Below are positions 28,109 to 37,234 of a stretch of DNA of 64,000 nucleotides, piece by piece. Within the stretch, counting starts at the first letter, position 1. Every line of letters starts with the position of its first letter. The stretch is from positions 3,439,693-3,503,692 of the forward strand of contig NC_021017.1 in NCBI RefSeq assembly GCF_000210075.1. Direction: 5' to 3'. The notes beneath the pieces are model-generated. The model searched no databases. It was not told the DNA's origin and saw nothing but the letters and a program-made list of their open reading frames with translations. The DNA is from Bacteroides xylanisolvens XB1A (GTDB lineage: Bacteria; Bacteroidota; Bacteroidia; Bacteroidales; Bacteroidaceae). The position numbers and the translations under genes are program-made.

Positions 28109-30163
28109 ATGAAGAAAAATAAAACGAAAGGACTTTTTGCATCGATAGTGCTTGGAGTGGCGGTTACAGCTTGTGCGCCTGCTTCTTCTTGTGGTACGGT
28201 GACGGTAGTGGACCGACCGGACATACAGTCCGTCAATACCAATTATATCGGGTATCGCGCTCCGCTTCGACCGTTGAATTTTATAAAGTTGCCGGTAGGT
28301 AGTATTCAGCCCGAAGGATGGGTGAAGAAGTATCTGGAGTTGCAACGTGACGGTCTGACCGGACATTTGGGAGAAATCAGCGCTTGGCTGGAAAAGGATA
28401 ATAATGCCTGGTTGACAACTGGTGGCGATCACGGCTGGGAGGAAGTTCCTTACTGGCTCAAAGGGTATGGCAATCTAGCATATATCCTGAATGACCCGAA
28501 GATGATTGAAGAAACCAAATATTGGATTGAAGGTGTATTTGCCAGTCGCCAGCCGGATGGCTATTTCGGTCCGGTCAATGAACGTAACGGCAAACGCGAA
28601 CTTTGGGCACAGATGATTATGCTCTGGTGTCTGCAATCTTATTATGAGTATTCTCAAGATCAGCGTGTCATTGACCTGATGACGAATTACTTCAAGTGGC
28701 AGATGACTGTTCCCGATGACCAACTTCTGGAAGATTATTGGGAGAAAAGCCGTGGCGGTGATAACATCATCAGTATCTACTGGCTTTACAACCATACTGG
28801 GGATGCTTTCCTACTCGAATTAGCCGAGAAGATTCACCGTAACACAGCCGACTGGACGAAATCCACCTCCTTACCTAACTGGCACAATGTAAATATCGCC
28901 CAATGTTTCCGTGAACCTGCCACTTATTATATGCAGACCGGAGATTCAGCGATGCTGAAAGCCTCTTATAATGTCCATCATCTGATACGGCGTACTTTTG
29001 GACAGGTTCCCGGAGGTATGTTCGGTGCGGACGAAAATGCTCGTCTGGGATATATCGATCCCCGACAGGGAGTGGAAACCTGCGGTTTGGTAGAACAAAT
29101 GGCTTCCGATGAAATCATGCTTTGCATGACAGGAGATCCCATGTGGGCTGAACACTGTGAAGAAGTAGCGTTCAACTCTTATCCGGCTGCCGTGATGCCC
29201 GATTTCAAGGCATTGCGTTATATCACTTGTCCGAACCATGCCATCAGTGATTCGAAGAACCATCATCCGGGCATTGACAATCGTGGCCCGTTCCTTTCGA
29301 TGAATCCTTTCAGCAGTCGTTGCTGCCAACATAATCATGCACAGGGCTGGCCTTACTTCACCGAACATCTGGTATTGGCAACTCCCGACAACGGAGTGGC
29401 AACAGCTATTTATGCAGCTTGCAAAGCTACAGTGAAAGTGGGTGACGGCAAGGAAATCACTCTTCACGAAGAGACAAATTATCCTTTTGAAGAAGGCATT
29501 GCCTTCACTGTTTCTACCGATGAAAAGGTCGCTTTTCCATTTTATCTTCGTATTCCTTCATGGACTCAAAAGGTGGAAGTGCGGGTGAATGGCAAGAAGG
29601 TAAGTGCAGCTCCTGTAGCGGGAAAATATCTTTGCATCAATCGCGAGTGGGCGAATGGTGATTGTGTGGAATTGACTCTTCCGATGTCTTTGTCTATGCG
29701 TACCTGGCAGGTGAATAAAAACAGCGTAAGCGTAGATTACGGACCTTTGACTTTGTCTCTTAAGATTGCAGAGAAATATGTAGAGAAAGACAGTCGAGAA
29801 ACAGCTATCGGTGATTCAAAATGGCAGAAAGGTGCTGATTCGAAGAAATGGCCTACTACTGAAATCTATCCAGATAGCCCTTGGAATTATTCGTTGGTAT
29901 TGGATAAGAAAGAACCTTTGAAGAATTTCAAGGTAATCCGTAAATCTTGGCCGGCTGACAACTATCCTTTCACAGTAGCCAGTGTATCTTTGGAAGTAAA
30001 AGCTATCGGTCGTCCGGTTCCTGAATGGAAGATAGACGAAACAGGACTGTGTGGCGTATTGCCGGAAGAAGATGCGGTGAAAGGTGATAAAGAAGAAATA
30101 ACATTGATCCCTATGGGTGCGGCACGGTTGAGAATCTCTGCGTTCCCGAACACAAAAGAATAA
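28109..30163 (+). CDS. GH127-like (DUF1680) lipoprotein
   Basis: About 684 residues, DUF1680/GH127-superfamily hydrolase, the clan of beta-L-arabinofuranosidases and related enzymes. Starting at Met 28109 gives a clean lipoprotein signal (lipobox VTAC). A longer reading to 28043 puts 22 uncharacteristic residues ahead. The zinc/nucleophile signature of HypBA1-type enzymes appears intact as E-T-C in GVETCGLVEQ and the Cys-Cys pair in SSRCCQHN. It follows the mannan hydrolases after a terminator. A beta-L-arabinofuranosidase is unexpected for yeast mannan, so the true substrate may be a decorated mannan, or the family member may have another specificity. Confidence 0.78.
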   Translation: MKKNKTKGLFASIVLGVAVTACAPASSCGTVTVVDRPDIQSVNTNYIGYRAPLRPLNFIKLPVGSIQPEGWVKKYLELQRDGLTGHLGEISAWLEKDNNAWLTTGGDHGWEEVPYWLKGYGNLAYILNDPKMIEETKYWIEGVFASRQPDGYFGPVNERNGKRELWAQMIMLWCLQSYYEYSQDQRVIDLMTNYFKWQMTVPDDQLLEDYWEKSRGGDNIISIYWLYNHTGDAFLLELAEKIHRNTADWTKSTSLPNWHNVNIAQCFREPATYYMQTGDSAMLKASYNVHHLIRRTFGQVPGGMFGADENARLGYIDPRQGVETCGLVEQMASDEIMLCMTGDPMWAEHCEEVAFNSYPAAVMPDFKALRYITCPNHAISDSKNHHPGIDNRGPFLSMNPFSSRCCQHNHAQGWPYFTEHLVLATPDNGVATAIYAACKATVKVGDGKEITLHEETNYPFEEGIAFTVSTDEKVAFPFYLRIPSWTQKVEVRVNGKKVSAAPVAGKYLCINREWANGDCVELTLPMSLSMRTWQVNKNSVSVDYGPLTLSLKIAEKYVEKDSRETAIGDSKWQKGADSKKWPTTEIYPDSPWNYSLVLDKKEPLKNFKVIRKSWPADNYPFTVASVSLEVKAIGRPVPEWKIDETGLCGVLPEEDAVKGDKEEITLIPMGAARLRISAFPNTKE

Positions 30164-30189
30164 ATTAATAACTAGAAAACTTAGAATAA

Positions 30190-31278
30190 ATGAAACGTAT
30201 TGTTTTTTTAGATTACATCCGTGTGTTTGCATGCTTTCTCGTCATCCTTGTTCATGCCAGTGAAAATTTCTACTGTGCTCCCGGAGCCACTGATATGGCA
30301 GGTCCGCAGTCTTTTTTGGCAAATGAAGTAGACCGGCTATGGGTATCAGTGTACGACGGTTTTTCACGTATGGCAGTACCCCTGTTCATGATAGTCTCTG
30401 CCTTCCTGCTTGCACCGATGAAGGAAGAGCAGTCTATGTGGCAATTCTATCGCCAGCGCTGTCTTCGCATCCTTCCACCGTTTTTCATATTCATGATACT
30501 GTACAGCACTCTACCTATGCTGTGGGGACAGATAGACGGAGAAACATCTATGAAGGACTTGTCGCGGATATTCCTGAATTTTCCGACGCTAGCCGGACAC
30601 TTGTGGTTTATGTATCCTCTGATAAGCCTTTATTTGTTTATCCCAATTATATCCCCATGGTTGAGAAAAGCCACGGCTAAAGAAGAGCGTTTCTTTATAG
30701 GGCTGTTCGTGTTGTCAACCTGTATGCCTTATCTCAATCGTTGGTGCGGTGAAGTGTGGGGACAATGTTTCTGGAATGAATACCACATGTTGTGGTACTT
30801 CTCCGGTTATTTGGGCTATCTTGTTCTGGCACATTACATTCGTGTACATCTTACCTGGAACCGTTCCAAACGTTTCACTGTAGGAATCATTTTAATGGTA
30901 ATCGGTGCTGTATGGACTATTTATTCATTCTATGTGCAGGCTATACCCGGCGAACTCCATTCCACACCTGTAATAGAAATAGGATGGGCTTTCTGTACGA
31001 TTAACTGTGTGCTTCTCACAACGGGTACATTCCTTATGTTTACATGTATCAAACGTCCGCAAGCTCCCAAGTTAGTGACGGAAACATCGAAACTTAGCTA
31101 TGGTATGTATCTTATGCACATATTCTGGCTCGGACTGTGGGTGACTGTGTTCAAAGATACATTGGCGCTTCCCACTGTTGCCGCTATACCATGTATCGCA
31201 GTGGTTACGTTTATCTGTTGTTTGGTAACAACTAAGATAATCTCGTTTATACCGGGCAGTAAATGGATAGTAGGATAA
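30190..31278 (+). CDS. membrane acyltransferase (acyltransferase 3 family)
   Basis: A 362-residue integral membrane protein with about ten predicted TM helices. It belongs to the acyltransferase 3 (OafA/YrhL-like) family, which moves acyl groups such as acetyl onto extracytoplasmic sugars. The N-terminal block LDYIRVFACFLVILVHASENF contains the family's catalytic-type histidine in the first helix. An AGHLWFMYPLISLYLFIP block is also typical. It lies 26 bp after the GH127-like gene. Its role beside degradative enzymes is unclear; it may belong to surface-glycan decoration and only be linked by position. Confidence 0.85.
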   Translation: MKRIVFLDYIRVFACFLVILVHASENFYCAPGATDMAGPQSFLANEVDRLWVSVYDGFSRMAVPLFMIVSAFLLAPMKEEQSMWQFYRQRCLRILPPFFIFMILYSTLPMLWGQIDGETSMKDLSRIFLNFPTLAGHLWFMYPLISLYLFIPIISPWLRKATAKEERFFIGLFVLSTCMPYLNRWCGEVWGQCFWNEYHMLWYFSGYLGYLVLAHYIRVHLTWNRSKRFTVGIILMVIGAVWTIYSFYVQAIPGELHSTPVIEIGWAFCTINCVLLTTGTFLMFTCIKRPQAPKLVTETSKLSYGMYLMHIFWLGLWVTVFKDTLALPTVAAIPCIAVVTFICCLVTTKIISFIPGSKWIVG

Positions 31279-31292
31279 ATATCCGGAAACAA

Positions 31293-31345
31293 TAAGATTT
31301 TGAATAGATAATCAAGTCTTTTCTGATTTTCTATTCAAAATCTTA
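31293..31345. terminator. bidirectional terminator between acyltransferase and VapE-like genes
   Basis: TAAGATTTTGAATAGA (31293-31308) has an exact inverted copy at 31330-31345 with a 21-base loop. It lies between convergent genes and can act on both. Confidence 0.65.
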
Positions 31346-31383
31346 CTGTTTATAGCCTATTTCCCTCTTAATGTCCTCTTTCT

Positions 31384-31406
31384 CTTTTCACCTCTTTCAC
31401 CCCTTT
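31384..31406 (-). repeat. GGTGAAAG-type repeat, left flank of the VapE/HU unit
   Basis: On the minus strand this reads GGGGTGAAAGAGGTGAAAAG, two tandem GGTGAAA words. Matching words occur in opposite orientation to the right of the HU-like gene (33813-33916). Confidence 0.55.
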
Positions 31407-31460
31407 GTAAACTGTTATTTCCCAGTCTCTTACGGGTGAATCCTTCCTCTGTCAGAAGCT

Positions 31461-32804
31461 TTATGCCGCTTTCATCGGTTTCACCAGATACACATTTCCA
31501 TATTTGGTATGTTTGCGGGTGACACCTGCCGCAAGCAAAACTTGCGCGAACGTAGCCGGATTACTTCCACGCATGGCAGCGGGGTTATACATTTTCAGTC
31601 TTCTGAATATGTCCGAAGCCGAGAGCCGTTCGCTTCCCTCTTCATCATCTTTAGCTATCCGGAAGCAGGCATGAAAGACTTCCTCTGCCGGACACGGATG
31701 ATAAAAAGCGGCGTTGTGGCGTTGCAGTTCCCGTTCCTCTTCTTTTGTGAACCAGTAGCGGATGCCGGAGAGCAGTTCAGCTTTCAGTTGGGCATAGATC
31801 TGATCGTGCATGATACCTTCGCAGTCGATCAAATGTTCTGCTTCAATGCAGATGAATCGCCGGCTACCGGTGGGATCGGTGAGCAAGTCAAAACGGTTGC
31901 TTGTACCGATGAACGAAGCGATGCGCGGCAAGTTGCGGAAATTCTTTTGATAAGCTTTGCAGATATTCAGGTTTGCCATTTGCATCAGATTCTTCAATAA
32001 TGGCATTTGCTGCGTTCCGTATTTGTCAAATTCATCCATGTTCAGAAGTCCCATTTCGGCAAGTAACCTTTCGGGTTTTCCTTGTGCAGACAGTTTCAGG
32101 TTGTCCATGTAATAACGTGACAGTGCCGGCGGCATCAGTGCCTTGCAAAATGTGGATTTTTGTCGTCCCTGCTCGCTGCTGACAAGTATGGGGGCTACGC
32201 TGTTGGCATGTATTCCCGTCATGCCTAACCATTGGGCGGTGAGTCCCAGCATCCAGGTATGGAAGCTTTTTATCCAGAGCTGATTGTCAGAGACACGCTG
32301 CGCCAAAGCTTCCAGTCTGTCTGTCCCATCCCAGCCGGGCAGTTCCTCCATGTAAAGCCGGAAAGGATGGTATTTAGGAATACAAGTGGAATAAATGTAA
32401 CGGCTCAAGTCTTTATCCCAGCAGGATATGCCCTGGTCGTGTGCTTCCATGCAGAAAGTGTTCAGTTCCCGCTTACTTACAGGTTCGAAAGGAACGGCAC
32501 GCTTGTTGGCAGGACGATATTCCGTTTCTTCCGTCAATAGGTTGTAACGAAAATCATACTGTTTTTGCAGGAATGTACGTACCTCTTGGGTTAATCGGAC
32601 CGGTTGTTTTCGTTCTGTCTCTTTCTCCCTTCCAGTAGGCGGTGCTGTGTCCGGCAGGGGAACGGTATATTTATCTTCATGACATTTTAGCGTTTTCTGT
32701 GGCTCTTTGTCTGTTTTCTCAACTGCATCTTCTTTGTTTTCCTTCATTTGAAACAATTTTAGTTCCTTCAATACCTGTCTCCATATCAATGTTATTGCAT
32801 TCAT
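31461..32804 (-). CDS. VapE-like (virulence-associated E) P-loop protein
   Basis: A 447-residue protein with the VapE domain seen in phages, satellites and Bacteroides accessory regions, related to superfamily 3-type helicase/primase ATPases. Visible blocks are a Walker-A-like stretch LVSSEQGRQKSTFCKALMP, where the glycine before Lys is replaced by Gln, LLNMDEFDKYG as the Walker-B-like motif, and ASFIGTSNRFDLLTDPTGSRRFICIE as sensor and arginine-finger region. No VirE N-terminal or primase domain precedes it; the first 110 residues are charged and low in complexity. It is divergent from a HU-like gene, a recurring pair in Bacteroides. Its role is unknown, possibly replication of a former mobile element. 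Confidence 0.72.
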   Translation of the reverse strand: MNAITLIWRQVLKELKLFQMKENKEDAVEKTDKEPQKTLKCHEDKYTVPLPDTAPPTGREKETERKQPVRLTQEVRTFLQKQYDFRYNLLTEETEYRPANKRAVPFEPVSKRELNTFCMEAHDQGISCWDKDLSRYIYSTCIPKYHPFRLYMEELPGWDGTDRLEALAQRVSDNQLWIKSFHTWMLGLTAQWLGMTGIHANSVAPILVSSEQGRQKSTFCKALMPPALSRYYMDNLKLSAQGKPERLLAEMGLLNMDEFDKYGTQQMPLLKNLMQMANLNICKAYQKNFRNLPRIASFIGTSNRFDLLTDPTGSRRFICIEAEHLIDCEGIMHDQIYAQLKAELLSGIRYWFTKEEERELQRHNAAFYHPCPAEEVFHACFRIAKDDEEGSERLSASDIFRRLKMYNPAAMRGSNPATFAQVLLAAGVTRKHTKYGNVYLVKPMKAA

Positions 32805-33137
32805 TGTTTTTTCTATTTTTAAGTGATTAAAATCGGTTTATTGTTCAGCACTGATACTGCGAATGTACTATAGGATGATACCGGTTTGCAAGTGTTTCTC
32901 CGGAAAAAATATAAATTTCTACTTGACTGAAGAAGGCGGCTTCTTATCGTCCTTTTCTCTATTTTTTATCGTATCTTTGACGAAGAGTTATTGTTGATTC
33001 ACTTTCGTGGTTTAATCAAATGACAAAAGTGATCTACTTGGATAACAACTGTGATTTAAATGAACCACGGTAGTGGTTTGATGATAAACTTAAAGTTTTT
33101 ACATGAAATATATTCACTATCAAAACGTTAACTACTA
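32805..33137. promoter_or_regulatory. divergent control region and long leader of the HU-like gene
   Basis: 333 bp without a gene. TATCTTTG at 32972-32979 fits the plus-strand -7 element, giving a leader of roughly 150 nt. Within it CGTGGTTTAATCA (33006-33018) can pair imperfectly with 33052-33069, so the leader may be structured. No -33 element is clear. Confidence 0.4.
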
Positions 33138-33773
33138 ATGGCTATACTTTACGATTGGTATGAGAATCCCGGTGAGTCCGATGATTCGGAAGAGAAAGGT
33201 TTGCATCCCCGCATTTTTTTGAATGGTAAGGTGGGAACGGATAAACTGTGCCGGATGATTCACGGACGCAGTTCGCTTTCTGTAGGTGATGTAAAAAATG
33301 CGTTCGAGATGCTTGCCCAAATTTGTGGTGAAGAACTACGTGAAGGACGCGAGGTACATATCGAGGGGCTAGGCTATTTTGCCCCTATTTTGAGGAGCAC
33401 GCAAAAGGTGACCCGCAGTACTAAAAACAAATGGTCGAAGATGGAACTGAAAACAATCGGTTTCCGTCCGGATGCTCGCCTGCGGGGTGAATTGGTAGGT
33501 GCCAAAGCCAGCCGGAGTAAGTATGCGCGCCATTCGGAGTCTTTGTCGGAGGTGGAGATAGATATGCGGCTGAAGGAATATTTCGCCGATCATGACGTAA
33601 TGCTTCGTTATGATTTTCAGGAAGTATGCTGCATGACACGGACTACGGCGAATCGTCATCTCCGGCGATTGCTGGAAGAAGGTAAATTGCGAAATATCGG
33701 CAAACGTATGCAGCCGATTTATGTGGCTGCAGCGGGTTATTACGGGGTATCTCGTGATGTGCTCCGGCGGTAA
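33138..33773 (+). CDS. HU-like DNA-binding protein with C-terminal helix-turn-helix
   Basis: A 211-residue protein. The first 125 residues resemble the HU/IHF-like fold of Bacteroides (SSLSVGDVKNAFEMLAQICGEELREGREVHIEGLGYFAPIL). The C-terminal part contains a helix-turn-helix-like segment (DFQEVCCMTRTTANRHLRRLLEEGKL), a combination longer than housekeeping HU (about 90). It probably binds DNA in a sequence-aware manner. Divergent from the VapE-like gene; this pair often sits near small and amidase genes in other Bacteroides, but none is present here, so the unit may be a reduced one. Confidence 0.75.
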   Translation: MAILYDWYENPGESDDSEEKGLHPRIFLNGKVGTDKLCRMIHGRSSLSVGDVKNAFEMLAQICGEELREGREVHIEGLGYFAPILRSTQKVTRSTKNKWSKMELKTIGFRPDARLRGELVGAKASRSKYARHSESLSEVEIDMRLKEYFADHDVMLRYDFQEVCCMTRTTANRHLRRLLEEGKLRNIGKRMQPIYVAAAGYYGVSRDVLRR

Positions 33774-33812
33774 ATGGAAACGATTTGAGTAAGCGTCGAT
33801 TTGAAGTGTGTC

Positions 33813-33916
33813 GGTGAAAATGGTGAAAGCGTGATAGAAGGGCTTTTGCATGGTCGCTTTCACCCGCTTTCCTGCTCTGGATGGAGGTTTCGGGAAGAAG
33901 GTGAAAGTGGTGAAAG
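33813..33916 (+). repeat. GGTGAAAG repeats, right flank of the VapE/HU unit
   Basis: GGTGAAA words begin at 33813, 33822, 33900 and 33909. An inverted copy at 33855-33864 forms a perfect 10-bp stem with 33822-33831, which may also terminate the HU-like transcript. The words mirror those at 31384-31406. Confidence 0.55.
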
Positions 33917-34012
33917 ATGTAGTCTTATAGATGATTTACTTTCATTATTTGATTGAATAGTAAGGCTTTTTTAGTTATCTGTTAAATTGATAATATATCT
34001 GCTTAGAGGGGA

Positions 34013-34480
34013 TTATTTAATAGCATCGAACTTCAGTGTCCCGTTTACGTCGATAATTTTCAAAGTACGGTTACCCTTTATTCCCATATCAATGAAATTG
34101 ACCTTGTATAAACCATTTCCCAATGCAGTTACTGATGTTACTTTAGATATGTCGCTTGGTCCGTCTTGCATACCTGTTCGGAAGTTCCATATCGCATATC
34201 CTTCGCTGTCATACTCGTAGTTATCTTTCAGCTGCTTTTGCAATTTGGCTGTACAATGCTTTTTTACTGCCGGAACATAATTCTTTGCTCCAAAAACGTA
34301 GTTTGCGTAGAAATCTTTGATGAACTGAATGGTTTTGGTATTGTCCACTTTAGGTGATTGTAGAATAATGGCAGTCCCATTGGCGAGAACAGCCTCATTG
34401 TCGAGACAACAAGCTTGAATTTGTATGGGTTGTAGGGCAAATCCTAGATGAATGATATATAAAAATAAAATCTTTTTCAT
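34013..34480 (-). CDS. DUF3828-like exported protein
   Basis: A 155-residue protein with a signal peptide (MKKILFLYIIHLGFALQPIQIQA). It resembles DUF3828 proteins: the IQFIKDFYANYVFG start, then a mixed alpha/beta NTF2-like fold with a C-terminal LYKVNFIDMG...LKIIDVNGTLKFDAI. These are periplasmic proteins of unknown role. No partner gene is obvious; it is convergent with the HU-like gene and divergent from the DUF2059 gene. A TATCTTTG -7 element on its strand lies at 34532-34539. Confidence 0.6.
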   Translation of the reverse strand: MKKILFLYIIHLGFALQPIQIQACCLDNEAVLANGTAIILQSPKVDNTKTIQFIKDFYANYVFGAKNYVPAVKKHCTAKLQKQLKDNYEYDSEGYAIWNFRTGMQDGPSDISKVTSVTALGNGLYKVNFIDMGIKGNRTLKIIDVNGTLKFDAIK

Positions 34481-34817
34481 ATTCGTATATTATGTATTTT
34501 GAAAGTCTTATTTAGATTTAGCGACCTATTGCAAAGATAGCGTTAATTACGAAAAATGAACGAAGTATGTGAGAAAAAGATAATAATATCATATCAAAAG
34601 ATGAAATGAATTGTCCAAAGCCATTTTGATAAGAGAGGGGAATGAATGTTATAATTAGCGATGAATAGGGGATATTTCGTTTATCTATACATTGCAGGGC
34701 AGCCGGATAGTAGCCTCATTGATTGTACTATTCTATTAAATGATATAGATTTAATGTGTATCTTTGTAAAAAATGCAAAATAAAACATGGAATCAAAATA
34801 AATGAAATTAGATAATT
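34481..34817. promoter_or_regulatory. divergent intergenic region with two -7 elements
   Basis: 337 bp, AT-rich, no gene. A minus-strand TATCTTTG at 34532-34539 serves the DUF3828-like gene and a plus-strand TATCTTTG at 34759-34766 the DUF2059 gene. Neither has a clear -33 partner. Nothing else is seen. Confidence 0.45.
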
Positions 34818-35837
34818 ATGAAAAACATTTTCCTTCCTAAAGTAACGATGTGTATAATTGCACTGTTTACTTTAATTTTACCAGCTTCTGCACAAAATAC
34901 AAATGCGACAGATGAGTACAAAGAAACGTTGAAGAAAATCATGGATTTTTCTGGTACTTCGACTACTACGGATGACTTTCTCCAGAGATTATCATCTATA
35001 ATGAAATTGAATGCGCCGAAAAAGGATGAGGCTTATTGGAATGAGTTCTCTAAAAACTGGAAAGAGAAAGTAGAGAATAAGGTGTTTGAAATGTATATGC
35101 CTGTTTATGAGAAGCATTTAACATTGGAAGAATTAAAAGCTGTTGCTGCATTTTATGAATCTCCCGTAGGTAAAAAATATAAAGAGGCTTCATTGATTGT
35201 TATGCGTGAGACAACGCCGTTGTTAGTGCAGCAACTCCATACAGAGATGTCCAAAGAGGTAATGCCGGAGAAAAGTGAACGAGTAAAAAGAGGTGAACAG
35301 CGGTTGAAAGAATATGAGCAAAAGCAGAAGCGTGATAAAGAATTATATGCACAAGCCTATATGCTTCCAAGCGATAGTATAGTTATAGTTCCTGAAGAAG
35401 TGTATGAGAAAGCGTATGAAAATGGGATGTCTACAAGTCCTTCTTTATATTCGATTGAAAGGAGAAAGAATGATACTAAAGTGACATTCATACAACCTAT
35501 TTATTGGGATTGGCAATGGTTGTATTATAGTCCGGGATTTAAGATTATCGATAAGAAAAGTGGCGATGAGTATAATGTGCGGGGATATGATGGTGGAGCT
35601 CCGATAGGGAGGCTGTTGGCTGTCAAAGGATTTAATCATAAATATATTTATATCAGTCTTTTATTCCCGAAACTGAAGAAGAGTGTGAAAGAAATAGATA
35701 TTCTTGAGTTGCCACACAAAAAAGATAAAGAACAGTTGCCTTCTAATGATGATGGAAAGTCTAAATCATATTTTAATATAAAGGTGAAAGATTATCAGAC
35801 CATTTCCGATAAGAAAAATAAGAAGATCTATTATTAG
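34818..35837 (+). CDS. DUF2059-domain exported protein
   Basis: A 339-residue protein with signal peptide (cleaved after PASA). Residues about 30-140 match DUF2059: helical, with YMPVYEKHLTLEELKAVAAFYESPVGKKYKEAS and a highly charged helix after it (ERVKRGEQRLKEYEQKQKRDKELY). The C-terminal 170 residues are beta-rich and unfamiliar (SIERRKNDTKVTFIQPIYWDWQWLY). Function unknown; periplasmic. It may be cotranscribed with the thioredoxin-like gene 83 bp downstream. Confidence 0.7.
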   Translation: MKNIFLPKVTMCIIALFTLILPASAQNTNATDEYKETLKKIMDFSGTSTTTDDFLQRLSSIMKLNAPKKDEAYWNEFSKNWKEKVENKVFEMYMPVYEKHLTLEELKAVAAFYESPVGKKYKEASLIVMRETTPLLVQQLHTEMSKEVMPEKSERVKRGEQRLKEYEQKQKRDKELYAQAYMLPSDSIVIVPEEVYEKAYENGMSTSPSLYSIERRKNDTKVTFIQPIYWDWQWLYYSPGFKIIDKKSGDEYNVRGYDGGAPIGRLLAVKGFNHKYIYISLLFPKLKKSVKEIDILELPHKKDKEQLPSNDDGKSKSYFNIKVKDYQTISDKKNKKIYY

Positions 35838-35920
35838 TTTAAATGATTATCAGAATTTGAAATGATAATAGCAGGTATTGAACATGAGTGTTTACTGTTT
35901 TTGATATAAATTTATTCTAT

Positions 35921-37114
35921 ATGAGAAATCGAATTATGATTTTATGCACTTTTTGTGCTATTGCTATATTTTCTTCTGCCCAAGAGAAATTCTCTATCCA
36001 AGGTATTGCTAATGAGGAATTGAATAATCAGTTGTTGTATTTGTGTCTGATGGATGATGGAGAAAAAGCCAAAGAAGTCGTTCTCGACAGTGCAAAAGTG
36101 AAAAAGGGAAAGTTCTCTTTTTCTGGTGTACGTCAGACACCGAATATTGCACTTATTAAGGATAGGGATGGAGAAACTTATCCGTTGATTCTCGAAAAAG
36201 GAAAGATTGTGATCAATCTTACCACGAGGACCGTAGGAGGTACGCCGCTGAATGATACTTTGGATGTGGCTTGGAAAGGAATGCAGTCGGTGATAAATAA
36301 TAACAAACAAATAGTGAAAAGTAATATTTCACTTGTCATGAGCCAAAAATCTGGAGAGAGTTTTAGAGAAGCACTGAAACGGGATACTGCATTTGCTGCA
36401 ATATGGCGGAGAAATGTGGAGATAGATTTGGCACAGAGGGATTCGATTCGCGCTTTTGTAGAAGAACACCAAAACAGTTTGGTGGGAGTATTTCTGTTAT
36501 CTTTAAAAGAAGTGTCTATATATCACAGTCTATTGGAAGATATGATGAGCGAGGCTTCTTCTGTGTTTGCGCAGCATGTATTGGTGAAAGATAAATTAGA
36601 AAAAATGAGGCAAATGGCCCGGCGTTTTGAGGCCGAGCGTGAAAAGAAAATGACTCCGGAGGAGCGTGAAGAACAAAAGAAACGGCAGGCAATGGACGCT
36701 AAGATAAAGATTGGCGAACGTTTTCCGAACGCTAAGGTGAAAGACAATGCTGGAGAGATAAAACAGTTGTCCGACTATGTAGGTAAGGGGAAGTATGTGT
36801 TAATAGACTTTTGGGCTTCATGGTGCGGTCCGTGCCGGAATGAAATGCCCAATGTGAAAGCTGCTTATGAGAAATATGCTTCTAAGGGATTTGAGGTGAT
36901 TAGTATCTCTATAGATAAGAAACAGAAAGCTTGGAGGACTGCTATTGAAGAACTCGGAATGAACTGGACACAAGTATTGAATGTGGATGCTGCTGATGTA
37001 TATGGTATTTATGCAATACCCAAAACTTTTCTTGTAGATCCGGAGGGCATTGTTGTTGCAAAAGATTTAAGAAGTAAGAAGCTGGAAAAGACATTGTTTA
37101 ATCTGTTGGAATGA
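35921..37114 (+). CDS. TlpA/ResA-type thioredoxin protein with DUF4369
   Basis: About 397 residues. Signal peptide, N-terminal DUF4369 beta domain (FSIQGIANEELNNQLLYLCLMDDGEKAKEV), a central helical linker, and a C-terminal TlpA-like thioredoxin fold with the redox motif WCGPC near residue 302 and the cis-proline loop IYAIPKTFLVDPEG. It should reduce or exchange disulfides in the periplasm. The start at 35921 (ATG) leaves a compact signal peptide; a GTG at 35888 in frame is less likely. Such DUF4369-thioredoxin proteins are numerous in Bacteroides and often unlinked to a pathway. Confidence 0.87.
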   Translation: MRNRIMILCTFCAIAIFSSAQEKFSIQGIANEELNNQLLYLCLMDDGEKAKEVVLDSAKVKKGKFSFSGVRQTPNIALIKDRDGETYPLILEKGKIVINLTTRTVGGTPLNDTLDVAWKGMQSVINNNKQIVKSNISLVMSQKSGESFREALKRDTAFAAIWRRNVEIDLAQRDSIRAFVEEHQNSLVGVFLLSLKEVSIYHSLLEDMMSEASSVFAQHVLVKDKLEKMRQMARRFEAEREKKMTPEEREEQKKRQAMDAKIKIGERFPNAKVKDNAGEIKQLSDYVGKGKYVLIDFWASWCGPCRNEMPNVKAAYEKYASKGFEVISISIDKKQKAWRTAIEELGMNWTQVLNVDAADVYGIYAIPKTFLVDPEGIVVAKDLRSKKLEKTLFNLLE

Positions 37115-37234
37115 TTGTTGTATTATAGTATCGTGATTTGCTAATCTGGATGAATTTGTTCGTATTGGTGGACAATTCATACCTGCCGTGACAGTTATAT
37201 CGGATTTCTTACAGCAAGTATGAATAGCTATGGC

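Noticed and set aside
28109..30163. Loss of the GH127 zinc ligand Glu (reading the YITCPN segment as the site)
   Set aside because: An E-T-C motif is present in GVETCGLVEQ and the Cys pair in SSRCC, so the expected ligands are intact.
31461..33773. Complete insertion sequence or integrative element
   Set aside because: No transposase, integrase or target duplication is visible; only flanking repeats suggest mobility.
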